Shown in pieces: positions 1 to 7,575 of a stretch of DNA of 20,797 bases. Under the pieces are notes generated by a model. The model was not told the DNA's origin, searched no databases, and was given only the letters and a program-made list of their open reading frames with translations. This DNA comes from an uncultured Chloroflexota bacterium (lineage in GTDB: Bacteria > Chloroflexota > Chloroflexia > Thermomicrobiales > UBA6265), in assembly GCA_937901745.1 (NCBI GenBank), contig CALGSZ010000103.1, positions 1 through 20,797 on the forward strand, read 5' to 3'. Positions within the stretch are counted from its first letter, which is position 1. The number at the start of each line of letters is the position of its first letter. Position numbers and translations under genes: made by a program.

Positions 1-389
1 GTCGTCGAGCGGACGATGGGCTGGCCCAGGCTCGCCAAGCGCCCGAGCATGTTCACGTCCATCTCGTACCGAATCCGCGTCGCCGGGCCCTCATCGAAAA
101 GGTCGAGCGCCAGCGTGGTCCGGAACGCCCCCGCGAACGTCGTTGCCTCGCCGACCATCGTCGCCACCAGCCGGCTCGGCTCGACGACCTCCACCAGCTC
201 GCACGTCGCGTTGGCGCGGATGGTCATGAACTGCACCTTGACGGCCAGTGTCGCGGTGAAATGCGTGTCGTCAACCTGGTGCAGGTCCTCGCAGCCGGGC
301 AGGATGCGGCGCAGCCGCTCCGGATCGTTAATGGATGTCCAGACCTCGTTGATCGGTGCCTTGACGATCAGCTCGCCTTCGATCTTCAC
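1..389 (-). CDS. coxG: CoxG-type SRPBCC protein (carbon monoxide dehydrogenase subunit G family), 3' end cut by window
   Basis: I read this frame directly from the complement. It starts at a GTG (389-387) that overlaps the TGA stop of the preceding FAD oxidoreductase (388-386), so the two genes are translationally coupled. About 129 residues are visible and the frame is still open at base 1. The protein begins (M)KIEGELIVKAP and continues with EVWTSINDPERL, ILPGCEDL, and a later FAGAFRTTLALDL...RIRYEMDVNMLGRLASLGQ. The N-terminal IEGE...AP..vW..lNDPe.L...iPGCE pattern and the late LGxLASLGxxiv segment are characteristic of CoxG, a START/Bet v1-like fold. In CO dehydrogenase systems CoxG is implicated in membrane anchoring or handling of molybdenum hydroxylases. 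That suggests, but does not show, that Mo-hydroxylase genes may lie beyond base 1. Family assignment is firm; the role here is inference. Confidence 0.85.
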   Translation of the reverse strand, partial: MKIEGELIVKAPINEVWTSINDPERLRRILPGCEDLHQVDDTHFTATLAVKVQFMTIRANATCELVEVVEPSRLVATMVGEATTFAGAFRTTLALDLFDEGPATRIRYEMDVNMLGRLASLGQPIVRST

Positions 390-1288
390 GCGATGTCCCC
401 CTTGAGTACGTGCGCGGCCGCGGCTCCCATCGCCACGGAGTGCGCATGGTCGATCGACGGCGCGACAACCGTGCCGATCGCAAAGACGCCCGCCAGACTG
501 GTCTCGTACCGATCATCAACCACGACGCGCCCCCGGTCATCGGTGGCGACGCCGCTCGCGTGCAGCCAGTGCGTGTTTGGCATCAGGTCAACCGCGTAGA
601 CGAGCGTGTCCGCCGGCAGCGAATGCTCGGTACCGTCCCGACGCAGGACGACCTGCTCCAGGCGCGCGTATCCCTGCACCGCGACGAGCTCGCTCGGAGA
701 CTCCACGGTGACGGGAGCGAGGTCCTTGGACGAAACCTCAGAGCTAGGTGGGGGAACGAGGACGGTCTCGATGCCAGCCGTCGCCATTCGGAGAGCGGTG
801 ACGACGGCCAGCTTTGAAGCGCCGTAGACGACGGCGCGCCGGCCTGGCAGGAGTCCGTTGGCGAGCGCCTGATGGACGAAGATTGGCGTGACGACGCCAG
901 CGGGGCGGGGACCGGAGATTTGGTCGTGCTCCCTGGGGGTCTCGAGTCCGCCGCTCGCGAGCACGACGCGCTTCGCGCTTACCCGCGTCGTGCCGCCCGC
1001 TCCCCGGGTGAGGATGACGTGCGGATCATCGCGATTCATGGCCGGCAGCAGACCGACGGCGGTCGTTCCGCATCGAATCTCGGCCCGGCCTGACGCTGCA
1101 TCCGCGAGGAGCTGGCTCGCCTCCTCGAACTCTTCGGCGGGCAAGGCGTGCCGCAGGAGTCCCCCAACAGCGTCCCCATACTCGAGCGCCAAAATGGATC
1201 CATCTGCCCCGATTCGCTCCCACTCCCGCAGGAAGCTGAGGCCGGATAGCCCGGCGCCAATAACGACGACGTCATACAGGTCTGTCAT
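386..1288 (-). CDS. FAD-dependent pyridine-nucleotide-disulphide-type oxidoreductase, GlpA partner subunit
   Basis: A 300-residue flavoprotein. The FAD Rossmann motif VVIGAGLSGLSFL is at about residues 8-20. The centre carries ETPREHDQ and GPRPAGVVT (about 116-134), typical of the family that includes hydrogen cyanide synthase HcnB, opine oxidase subunits and the small flavoprotein beside GlpA in Thermotoga-type operons. The C-terminal FAD motif GVFAIG is near 269-274. The second dinucleotide motif is degenerate: GASKLA (156-161) stands where GxGxxG is expected, so NAD(P) binding is doubtful. There is no CxxC redox pair. The start ATG lies 5 bases after the GlpA-like stop, and the stop overlaps the CoxG start. 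The likely role is a cytoplasmic electron-transfer partner of the GlpA-like subunit. A part in a dehydrogenase complex for an amino acid or amine is the main alternative. Confidence 0.85.
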   Translation of the reverse strand: MTDLYDVVVIGAGLSGLSFLREWERIGADGSILALEYGDAVGGLLRHALPAEEFEEASQLLADAASGRAEIRCGTTAVGLLPAMNRDDPHVILTRGAGGTTRVSAKRVVLASGGLETPREHDQISGPRPAGVVTPIFVHQALANGLLPGRRAVVYGASKLAVVTALRMATAGIETVLVPPPSSEVSSKDLAPVTVESPSELVAVQGYARLEQVVLRRDGTEHSLPADTLVYAVDLMPNTHWLHASGVATDDRGRVVVDDRYETSLAGVFAIGTVVAPSIDHAHSVAMGAAAAHVLKGDIA

Positions 1289-1293
1289 GCTGC

Positions 1294-2766
1294 TTACTCG
1301 CTCGTCACAGCCAGCTCAGCCGCGCGCGCCCCACCACGTCGGGTCTCGCCTGCCGAGCCATCGCCATCGGGACCATCAACGAAAAGGCGAGAGCCGGCGA
1401 CGTGCTTCTCGAGGGAAAGCGGGTCGCGGCCAAGGTGCTTGGCGAACAGCTCGGCGATGCGCACCGCGCAGATATTCCCCTGGCAATCACCGAGCATCGC
1501 CCCAGTCCGCCGCTTGAGCCCGTCGAGGGATCGCGGCGGGAGCGGGGATCGCATGGCAGCCAGGATCTCGCCCTTGGTGATGGACCGGCACAGGCAGACG
1601 ACCTCGCCCTCGTCGGCGTGCTCCTCGGAGAGCGCCTCAGGCAGCGCGGCGTGGAAGACCGTCCGCTGGCTCAGGCCGAGCGTGTCGCGCACGAGGCTGG
1701 CGGCGTACCGGCCGATCGCCGGGGAAGCGGAGAGTCCGGTCGAGCGAATGCCGGCGACGTGGATCAGGTTTCGGCTCACCTTGGAGGGGCCGATGATGTA
1801 CTCGCCAGTGCTGCTGACCGCCCGCAGGCCGGCAAACTGCCGGATGCTCGAGGCCGTCGCCGCGCCGGGAACGAGCTTCGCCGCTCCGTCACGCACCCTG
1901 CGCAAACCGTCGGGGGTGGTCCCGAGGTCGCGCTTGTCCTCAATGTCGTCAGCGGTCGGGCCGAGGAGCGTCCCGCCAAAGACGATCGGCGTCACCAGGA
2001 TGCCCTTTGAGATTTTCGTCGGCACCGGCAGGATGATTTGGGAGACGTTGAGCTCATCTTCGGTGATGATGAACTCGCCCTTGCGCGGCGTGAGGCGGAA
2101 CGAGTCGTCGCCGGCGAGTCGCGCCACCTCGTCCGCCCAGAGGCCGCCGGCGTTGACGACGACCTTGGCTTCGATGGTTAGCCCCGCGCTCGTCCGGAGG
2201 GTGATCTTCGACGGTTCGATGTCAATCGCGACGACTTCCTGCCCGAGGAACGCTTCCGCGCCGTTGCGCACCGCGCTTTCCGCGTAGGCGCGGGTCGTCC
2301 AGAATGGGTCAATGACGCCCTCACCCTCGATCAGGACGCCCTCGCGCGCCCTCTCCGTGACATACGGCGCCATGTCCCGAACTTCCTCGCCAGTCAGTCG
2401 CTGAAGCTCGACGCCGTTCTTTTCCGCTTTCGGAATGACCTCCTCGTGCAGCGCGGCTTGCTCCGTGTCGTCCGTGGCGACCATTACCGCGCCGGTCTGC
2501 AGGTAGGGGATATTGAGGTCGGTGATAACATCCGGCCAGAGCTCGCGGGCCTCAGCGAGCAGGCGCGCTTCCAACGTGCCCGGTGGCGCATCGAAGCCAG
2601 TGTGAACGATGGCGCTGTTCGCCTTGCTCGTTCCCTCGCAGATGTCGGGATGGCGCTCAATCAGCGCGAGACTCGCGTCGTACCGCGACAATTCCCGGAG
2701 GATCGAACAGCCGACTACCCCGCCACCTATCACCACCACGTCGACGGTACGGCTTGAAGACGTCAT
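1294..2766 (-). CDS. glpA: GlpA-type FAD-dependent glycerol-3-phosphate dehydrogenase with C-terminal BFD-like [2Fe-2S] domain
   Basis: A 490-residue protein of the DAO flavoprotein family. The FAD-binding motif VVIGGGVVGCSILREL is at 11-26. The sugar-phosphate-dehydrogenase-type motifs TSKANSAIVHTGFD (46-59), SIRQFAGLRAVSSTGEYIIG (307-326) and HVAGIRSTGLSASPAIG (336-352) match the anaerobic/BFD-fused GlpA branch. A BFD-like domain at about 388-445 keeps all four expected cysteines (C391, C393, C428, C433) and probably binds a [2Fe-2S] cluster. The expected reaction is oxidation of sn-glycerol 3-phosphate to dihydroxyacetone phosphate. Electrons would leave through the Fe-S centre and the next flavoprotein. 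It starts 17 bases after the kinase stop, with GGAG upstream of ATG. Related DAO enzymes oxidise proline, sarcosine or opines, so the substrate is inferred mainly from the kinase neighbour and the GlpA motifs. The last 30 residues are low-complexity. Confidence 0.87.
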   Translation of the reverse strand: MTSSSRTVDVVVIGGGVVGCSILRELSRYDASLALIERHPDICEGTSKANSAIVHTGFDAPPGTLEARLLAEARELWPDVITDLNIPYLQTGAVMVATDDTEQAALHEEVIPKAEKNGVELQRLTGEEVRDMAPYVTERAREGVLIEGEGVIDPFWTTRAYAESAVRNGAEAFLGQEVVAIDIEPSKITLRTSAGLTIEAKVVVNAGGLWADEVARLAGDDSFRLTPRKGEFIITEDELNVSQIILPVPTKISKGILVTPIVFGGTLLGPTADDIEDKRDLGTTPDGLRRVRDGAAKLVPGAATASSIRQFAGLRAVSSTGEYIIGPSKVSRNLIHVAGIRSTGLSASPAIGRYAASLVRDTLGLSQRTVFHAALPEALSEEHADEGEVVCLCRSITKGEILAAMRSPLPPRSLDGLKRRTGAMLGDCQGNICAVRIAELFAKHLGRDPLSLEKHVAGSRLFVDGPDGDGSAGETRRGGARAAELAVTSE

Positions 2767-2783
2767 TTCTTGTAGCTACTCCA

Positions 2784-4277
2784 TCATGCTGCCGATGGAT
2801 CGTCGGCTCGAGAGAGGTCAATCGCTTGCTGTGCCCATCGCTGCCAGGCGTGATAGGCGGAATCGCGGGCGTCGGCGGACAGGCGCGGCTCGTATCGCGG
2901 GCCGTGACTGGTCAGCGAGCGCAAGTCGCTCTCACTGAGCAACCCGGCGGCAATCGCGGCCAGCGCCGCCGCGCCTCTCGCGGTCGCCTCGACCGAGGCG
3001 TAGCAGGTGATCGGGATTCCCAAGATGTCTGCCTGTCGCTGCATCAGATAGGGGTTGGCGGTCATGCCGCCATCAACACGCAATTCCGCGGGTCGCTCCA
3101 CGCCCGTCGCCCAGATCGCCTCCAGCACGTCGCGGACGCGGAACGCGATCCCGTCCAGGACGGCTTTCACGAGATGAGCCCGCGTCGTGCCCGCCGTGAT
3201 CCCCGAGAAGACGCCCGTCGCTTCGCGGGCCCACCAGGGCGCGCCGAGTCCGGTGATCGCCGGGAGAAACCAGACCACGCCGTCGTCAGTCGCCGAGGCG
3301 GCCAGGTCCGCGCTAGTCGCGACATCACCTAGCAGGCCAACGGACTGGAGCCACCTCATGGCCGTCCCGGCCGTGAACACCCCACCGTCGAGGGCAAAGG
3401 CGTGCCCAGCCGGACCGCTCCAGGCGACGGACATCAGCACGCCGGGCGGCGGCACGCGAGGCTCAGTGCCAGCATGGGAAAGGACGAAGCATCCCGTGCC
3501 GTAGGTTGCCTTGACTTCGCCCTCGTGGATACAGCCATGCCCGGCGAGCGCCGCCGGCTGGTCAACGAGGCTCGCTCGCCAGGGAATCGCTCCGCCCCAC
3601 GCGAGATGACTCAGCGTGCCCCAATCCCCGAGCGACGGGCGAATCTCCGGCAGCGCCTCGGCCGGGATGCCGAACAGGTCGAGCAGCTCCGGCTCCCAAG
3701 CGCCGCTTTCCAGTCCCATCAGCTGAGTGCGGGAGGCGGTCGAGTGATCGGTCAAGTGCCGCTGCCCCCCAAGCCGCCAGCCGAGCCACGCATCGAGCGT
3801 GCCGAACCTGAGCGTCCCGCGATCCGCCGCCGCTCGCACGGCGGGAACGTTATCGAGCAGCCACCGCAGCTTCGCGGCGGAGAAGTACGGATCGAGCTGG
3901 AGTCCTGTCAGCGATCGCACACGCTCGGCGTGGCCCGCCGCGCTGAGCGCTTCGACGATCTCCCGGCCCCGCTCATCCGACCAGACGAGGATCGGACTCA
4001 GGGGCTCGCCGGTAACCGCGTCCCAAGCGACTACCGACTCACCCTGGTTATCGAGGCCCGCCGCCACGACCTGTCCCGGCCCGCCGATGATTTCGAGGAT
4101 CTCGCCGACCGCCTCAACGACGGTCGTGACGACGCCCTCCGGGTCTTGCTCGACGCGGCCGGGGGCCGGGTAACGCGTTGGCACCTCCCGATAGGCTCGG
4201 GCCAGCGGTTGCAGCATGTGATCGTATGCGACAACCGTCGTGCCAGTCGTGCCTTGATCGATGCCAACGATGACCAC
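2784..4277 (-). CDS. glpK: FGGY-family carbohydrate kinase, glycerol kinase type
   Basis: I chose the GTG at 4277-4275, which has AGGAG 10 bases upstream, gives 497 residues (glycerol kinases are about 495-505), and begins VVIVGIDQGTTGTTVVAYD. A longer frame to 4400 would overlap the upstream gene by about 80 bases and adds no homologous sequence. Glycerol-kinase landmarks present: Trp99, DPYFSA with Tyr131, STASRTQLMGL (179-189), VDQPAALAGHGC with Asp239-Gln240, YGTGCF with Phe264, and VDGGMTANPYLMQ near 401-413. These correspond to Trp103, Tyr135, Asp245-Gln246 and Phe270 of the E. coli enzyme. The exception is NQGE at 77-80, where E. coli has NQRE: Arg83, a glycerol contact, is replaced by Gly79. 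Expected reaction: ATP-dependent phosphorylation of glycerol, or of a related polyol, in the cytoplasm. No glycerol facilitator (GlpF) gene is adjacent. Confidence 0.88.
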   Translation of the reverse strand: MVIVGIDQGTTGTTVVAYDHMLQPLARAYREVPTRYPAPGRVEQDPEGVVTTVVEAVGEILEIIGGPGQVVAAGLDNQGESVVAWDAVTGEPLSPILVWSDERGREIVEALSAAGHAERVRSLTGLQLDPYFSAAKLRWLLDNVPAVRAAADRGTLRFGTLDAWLGWRLGGQRHLTDHSTASRTQLMGLESGAWEPELLDLFGIPAEALPEIRPSLGDWGTLSHLAWGGAIPWRASLVDQPAALAGHGCIHEGEVKATYGTGCFVLSHAGTEPRVPPPGVLMSVAWSGPAGHAFALDGGVFTAGTAMRWLQSVGLLGDVATSADLAASATDDGVVWFLPAITGLGAPWWAREATGVFSGITAGTTRAHLVKAVLDGIAFRVRDVLEAIWATGVERPAELRVDGGMTANPYLMQRQADILGIPITCYASVEATARGAAALAAIAAGLLSESDLRSLTSHGPRYEPRLSADARDSAYHAWQRWAQQAIDLSRADDPSAA

Positions 4278-4318
4278 CGGCCGCGGACTCCTGAATCCGA
4301 TCGAATCAGCGCTCGCCG

Positions 4319-6532
4319 CTACGACATGAACCGTCGGAGTACGTTCTCCGTCAGGCGAGAGACGTTGTTGTCGTAATCGTTGGTGGGCAGGCTGCCGCAC
4401 CAGTTGATCGAGCCGACCGAGAAGACGGCCGCGCCGTTTGGCAACTCGGTGTAAGTCAGGTCAGAGCGCACCTTCGGATTCTGCGTGCCACCCATTCCCG
4501 GCAGCATCATCGGCGCGTCTTCAATCGTCAGCTGGTAGTAGTCGGTGTGCTTGCCCTCGGAGGTGGCGAGGCGCAGCGTCTCCGGCGGGCTGCCGAGATC
4601 CGGGTCGTACCGGTCGAGCTCGTCGCCGGCGGCGCCGCCCATGATCAGGCCGAAGTCGCCGATGACTTCATCTTCGCCGATCCCCTCGAAGATGAAGGCC
4701 ACGCGCGGATCGAAGCTATCCGGCAATCGGTGGTACCCGGCCGCGCCGCCCCAACCTTGCGACGTGAACCCGACGCCGCACACCTTCTGCGGCGAGCGGC
4801 CCCGGTAGCGCCAGAGGCCACCCGGCTCGCCCGTCAGGTTGAGATAGGTCTCGCCCGGCTCCGACTCCCAGCACCGGGTGCCGGCGAATCCACGCCGCAC
4901 CTCGATGACGTGCGGGCGCTTGGGGTCCATGCCGGTGACCCAGTAGAAGCCGTTGCCGCCGAGGTACATCAGCCGGCCGCCCTCGCCGAGGTAGGTAAAC
5001 AGCGCCTCCATCATCGGCGTCGTCCAGTACTCCGGGTGGCTGCCGGTCAGGATGACCTTGTAGGAGCGGAGCAGATCGGCCCCGTCGAGGTGCAGGTCCT
5101 CGTCGGTGATGACGTCGTAGGTGAACTGCTTCTTCTCCAGCCACTCGATCAGGTGCAGGTCGGCGGCGAAGTGGCGAGCGCCGGCGTTCAGCCAGGTGCG
5201 GTACTTCGGCCGCATGTTCACGATCGGCCGGAGCCGCGACGAATAGCAGACGCCGCTGCGGTCGCGGTGGACGTCGTAGAGCGACAAGCCGAGCTCAGGG
5301 TGTTGGTGGAGGTAATGGTCTTCCGGCCCGAGTTCGATCTCGAAGTCGACCAGATTCGTGTAATCGTGCTCGGCGTAGAGCCGCTCGTTCGCGTAGGCGA
5401 GATAGGTGTTCGTCGGGGCCAGGTACGCGATCGGTGAGCTGGGCGCGCCGACCGCCGGCCGGACGTAGAACGGGATGTACTCCTCGGCATCGCCGGAAGT
5501 CAGCCGAGCCGCGTAGATACCGCTGCGCAGATCCTCGGGCACGACGAGCTCGAAATCCGGCTCCCAGCCAGCATCTTCCAGGTCATCCTCATGGAAGTGG
5601 ATCGCCCCGTACTGCTCTGGCACGGCGCGGAAGGAGACATCTTCGCCCGTCCAGTTATGGCCGGTCATCGCCCGCGCCGGCATGTTGATCAAGCGTCCGT
5701 CCGCGCCATTTCCCGAGATGTCGTGGATCACGTCGCCGCTAAAGTCCCGCGTGAAGTCCCAGGCGGCGAGAAGCCCCGCGAGATCCGTCGGTGCCGCCCC
5801 ATCGCGCAGGGCGGAGATCTCCTCACCGCTGAGTGCCCGGCCCCAGACGCGGGGCGACTCCAGCTTGCCGTTGTAGAGCCCCGCCGCGAACTGCTTGCCC
5901 CCCGCGTCCGTCTCCTGGTGGCTACCCGCGAGTAGGAAAGGTGCGGACGTCGCGGTGAGCAAGCCCGTCTGGAACGACCGCGAGACGTTTTCGCCCGGCT
6001 CCTTGATCCAAAGTCGCGGCACCGGCTCGCAGATCAGGCGCGCCTCGCCCGTGCCGGCGTCATAGGACGCGGCGACGAAGTACCAGGTCTTCGGGCGCAG
6101 CGTGCGCTCCGTCGTCAGCCGCTCTTCGCGCTGCCCATCGCCAACCGCGAAGAGGAGCCGGCCTTGCTCGTCGAGCAAGAGACCATAGCCGGTGCCATCG
6201 CCGGTCCTCTTGGTGAGCAGTCCTTGCAGCCGACCGTCCGCCGGCAGCGCCGGGGCGATCCACGCCTGGAGCGTCAGACCCGTGGTCGAATCGAGCTGAT
6301 GCTCAACAATGCCGTAGGAGCCCGCGTGAATCGGCTGATGCCGGCCGGGATACTCGCCGCTCACCGGCGTTGGCACCACCGGATCGGTGAACCCTTCTGG
6401 CTTGGGCGTCGTGTAAGCATGAGCCAGATGCACGATATCGGCGCGATACGACGGCCTGGTGGTGCTCACCATGAACCGAATGCGCTCGCCCGGCTTCACA
6501 CTCAAGCGGTCCGCGTAGCCTAGGATCTCCAT
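4319..6532 (-). CDS. N,N-dimethylformamidase large (beta) subunit homologue with LamG-like domain
   Basis: A 737-residue cytoplasmic protein with no signal peptide. ATG at 6532 is preceded by a GGAG/GGGGG ribosome-binding region. Residues about 80-245 form a LamG/concanavalin-like domain (LTLQAWIAPAL, KTWYFVAASYD, GALSGEEIS-like end). Residues about 330-735 form the amidohydrolase domain of the N,N-dimethylformamidase beta-subunit family: APTNTYLAYANERLY (372-386), LSLYDVHRDRSG (416-427), LTGSHPEYWTTPMMEAL (495-511), MYLGGNGFYWVTG (522-534), MGGAAGDELD (631-640). From memory, the Paracoccus enzyme binds one iron through Tyr399, Tyr440 and Glu521. Subtracting about 20 lands on Tyr380 (or Tyr377), Tyr419 and Glu501 here, with Asn527 and Glu638 also matching nearby active-site residues. 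No gene for the small subunit is adjacent. Likely role: hydrolysis of a C-N amide bond; the true substrate is unknown. Confidence 0.85.
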   Translation of the reverse strand: MEILGYADRLSVKPGERIRFMVSTTRPSYRADIVHLAHAYTTPKPEGFTDPVVPTPVSGEYPGRHQPIHAGSYGIVEHQLDSTTGLTLQAWIAPALPADGRLQGLLTKRTGDGTGYGLLLDEQGRLLFAVGDGQREERLTTERTLRPKTWYFVAASYDAGTGEARLICEPVPRLWIKEPGENVSRSFQTGLLTATSAPFLLAGSHQETDAGGKQFAAGLYNGKLESPRVWGRALSGEEISALRDGAAPTDLAGLLAAWDFTRDFSGDVIHDISGNGADGRLINMPARAMTGHNWTGEDVSFRAVPEQYGAIHFHEDDLEDAGWEPDFELVVPEDLRSGIYAARLTSGDAEEYIPFYVRPAVGAPSSPIAYLAPTNTYLAYANERLYAEHDYTNLVDFEIELGPEDHYLHQHPELGLSLYDVHRDRSGVCYSSRLRPIVNMRPKYRTWLNAGARHFAADLHLIEWLEKKQFTYDVITDEDLHLDGADLLRSYKVILTGSHPEYWTTPMMEALFTYLGEGGRLMYLGGNGFYWVTGMDPKRPHVIEVRRGFAGTRCWESEPGETYLNLTGEPGGLWRYRGRSPQKVCGVGFTSQGWGGAAGYHRLPDSFDPRVAFIFEGIGEDEVIGDFGLIMGGAAGDELDRYDPDLGSPPETLRLATSEGKHTDYYQLTIEDAPMMLPGMGGTQNPKVRSDLTYTELPNGAAVFSVGSINWCGSLPTNDYDNNVSRLTENVLRRFMS

Positions 6533-6598
6533 CGTTCCCCCACTCCAAGCCTCAAACCTGCCTGGTCCGTAACACCCAACGCGGTTTGTTCCGATGCG

Positions 6599-7399
6599 TC
6601 AGCCAGTCGGCCCTCGTTCATGGATGCGATGCGTCAGCCGGGTCATCGCCTCGTTCGACCCGGACGTCGGAGCGCCTGTTTCAGCGACGAACCGGAGGCG
6701 ATCGCCACGGTAGATGTCGCGGGCAAATTCGATCGGCTGCCCGAACGCATCCCACGCGGTGCGCGTCACCCGCAGAACCGGAATGTCCGGACCAGTGCCG
6801 AGCGCCGCGGCCGCGCTTGCCGGAAGGAGCGTTGGCTCGATCTCCTGATGGGCGCGAACAGGGTGAACGCTGTAGCACGTCGCGAGAATGCCGTAGATCG
6901 AAGCGCCGAGATCCTGCTGGAGCAGATCGGGAAAACGCCTAGCCGGGAAATACGACTCCTCCAGCGCGAGGGGCTCGCCGTCGCCCAATCGTCGCCGGCA
7001 GACCACGTGGACCGGTTGATCCGGCTCGAGCTCGAGCATCCGGCCGACATCCGGGTCGAGCTCACCGGCCGGGACCGTCTCCGCCCGCAAGACATCCGAG
7101 CTGGGCACGACCCCCTGCCGGCTCAGCTGCTCATGGAGCCCGGCGACACTCGTGAAGTCCCAAATTAGCTTTGGCCGCGCGACGAACGTCCCGGCTCGGC
7201 CGCGCCGCTCGACGAGCCCGCGCTGAGCCAGGACATCAATCGCGCGCCGCGCCGTCATTCGCGAGATACCGTACTCGCTGGCCAACGCGCGCTCTGATGG
7301 GATTGGGCTGCCGGGAGGAAGCGTTCCAGCCCGAATTTGTTGCTCAAAGCTTCGCGCAATCCGGCGATAAACTGCCGGATCATCAGCAGCGAGCGTCAT
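6599..7399 (-). CDS. GntR-family (HutC/UTRA subfamily) transcriptional regulator
   Basis: A 266-residue protein. An N-terminal winged helix-turn-helix spans about 8-75, with IPSERALASEYGISRMTARR and a wing GLVERRGRAGTFVA. A UTRA effector-binding domain spans about 90-245 (VCRRRLGDGEPLALEESYFP; late VLRVTRTAWDAFGQPIEFAR). It is the first gene of the leftward catabolic operon, 66 bases before the amidohydrolase homologue, and diverges from the ABC importer. Its own promoter and the importer promoter each carry a TGGT-N4-ACCA palindrome of the kind bound by HutC-type regulators, so it most likely represses both directions and is released by a pathway metabolite. The start ATG at 7399 is preceded by a G-run (GGTGGGGG) about 33 bases after the predicted transcription start. 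The effector is unknown. Confidence 0.92.
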   Translation of the reverse strand: MTLAADDPAVYRRIARSFEQQIRAGTLPPGSPIPSERALASEYGISRMTARRAIDVLAQRGLVERRGRAGTFVARPKLIWDFTSVAGLHEQLSRQGVVPSSDVLRAETVPAGELDPDVGRMLELEPDQPVHVVCRRRLGDGEPLALEESYFPARRFPDLLQQDLGASIYGILATCYSVHPVRAHQEIEPTLLPASAAAALGTGPDIPVLRVTRTAWDAFGQPIEFARDIYRGDRLRFVAETGAPTSGSNEAMTRLTHRIHERGPTG

Positions 7400-7415
7400 G
7401 AACCCCCACCAGTTC

Positions 7416-7427
7416 TGGTCTATACCA
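7416..7427. promoter_or_regulatory. Putative GntR operator O1 (repressor gene side)
   Basis: TGGTCTATACCA, a palindrome apart from the central pair of non-matching bases. It fits the TGGT-N-TA-N-ACCA pattern of HutC/DasR-type operators. It lies immediately downstream of the -10 box of the leftward promoter, at about +5 to +16, where a bound regulator would block its own transcription. Confidence 0.7.
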
Positions 7428-7437
7428 AAGCGCCTGC

Positions 7438-7466
7438 ATTGTAGCCATCGCTTCCACCCCTGTCAA
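7438..7466 (-). promoter_or_regulatory. Sigma70-type promoter of the leftward catabolic operon
   Basis: On the minus strand TTGACA (7466-7461) and TACAAT (7443-7438) are separated by exactly 17 bases. That is a perfect -35 and a 5/6 -10. The predicted start is near 7431, giving a leader of about 33 bases to the repressor ATG at 7399. Confidence 0.8.
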
Positions 7467-7528
7467 CAGCGCACCACAAGAATCCGCGTCAGGTTGGGGA
7501 AAATCGGTTTACATGCACCCGAAACCTC

Positions 7529-7557
7529 TTGACACGCTCTTGACAGTCCGGTATAGT
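7529..7557 (+). promoter_or_regulatory. Sigma70-type promoter of the ABC importer operon
   Basis: TTGACA (7529-7534) and TATAGT (7552-7557) have a 17-base spacer. The predicted start is near 7564, leaving a 5' leader of about 125 bases before the binding-protein ATG at 7689. A second TTGACA at 7540-7545 is too close to this -10 to serve it. Confidence 0.8.
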
Positions 7558-7560
7558 CCA
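7549..7560. promoter_or_regulatory. Possible weak third operator overlapping the importer -10 box
   Basis: CGGTATAGTCCA matches the complement of operator O1 (TGGTATAGACCA) at 10 of 12 positions and covers the TATAGT -10 box. The symmetry is poorer than at the other two sites, so this could be chance similarity around a TA-rich -10. Confidence 0.35.
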
Positions 7561-7575
7561 GGGCACAGCGTTCAC

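Noticed and set aside
4278..4400. A longer N-terminus for the kinase, starting at 4400
   Set aside because: It would overlap the amidohydrolase gene by about 80 bases, and the added residues resemble nothing in the family. GTG at 4277 has AGGAG upstream and gives the normal length.
7540..7545. A second TTGACA as an alternative -35 box for the importer
   Set aside because: It is only 6 bases from TATAGT, and I saw no other -10 at 16-18 bases.
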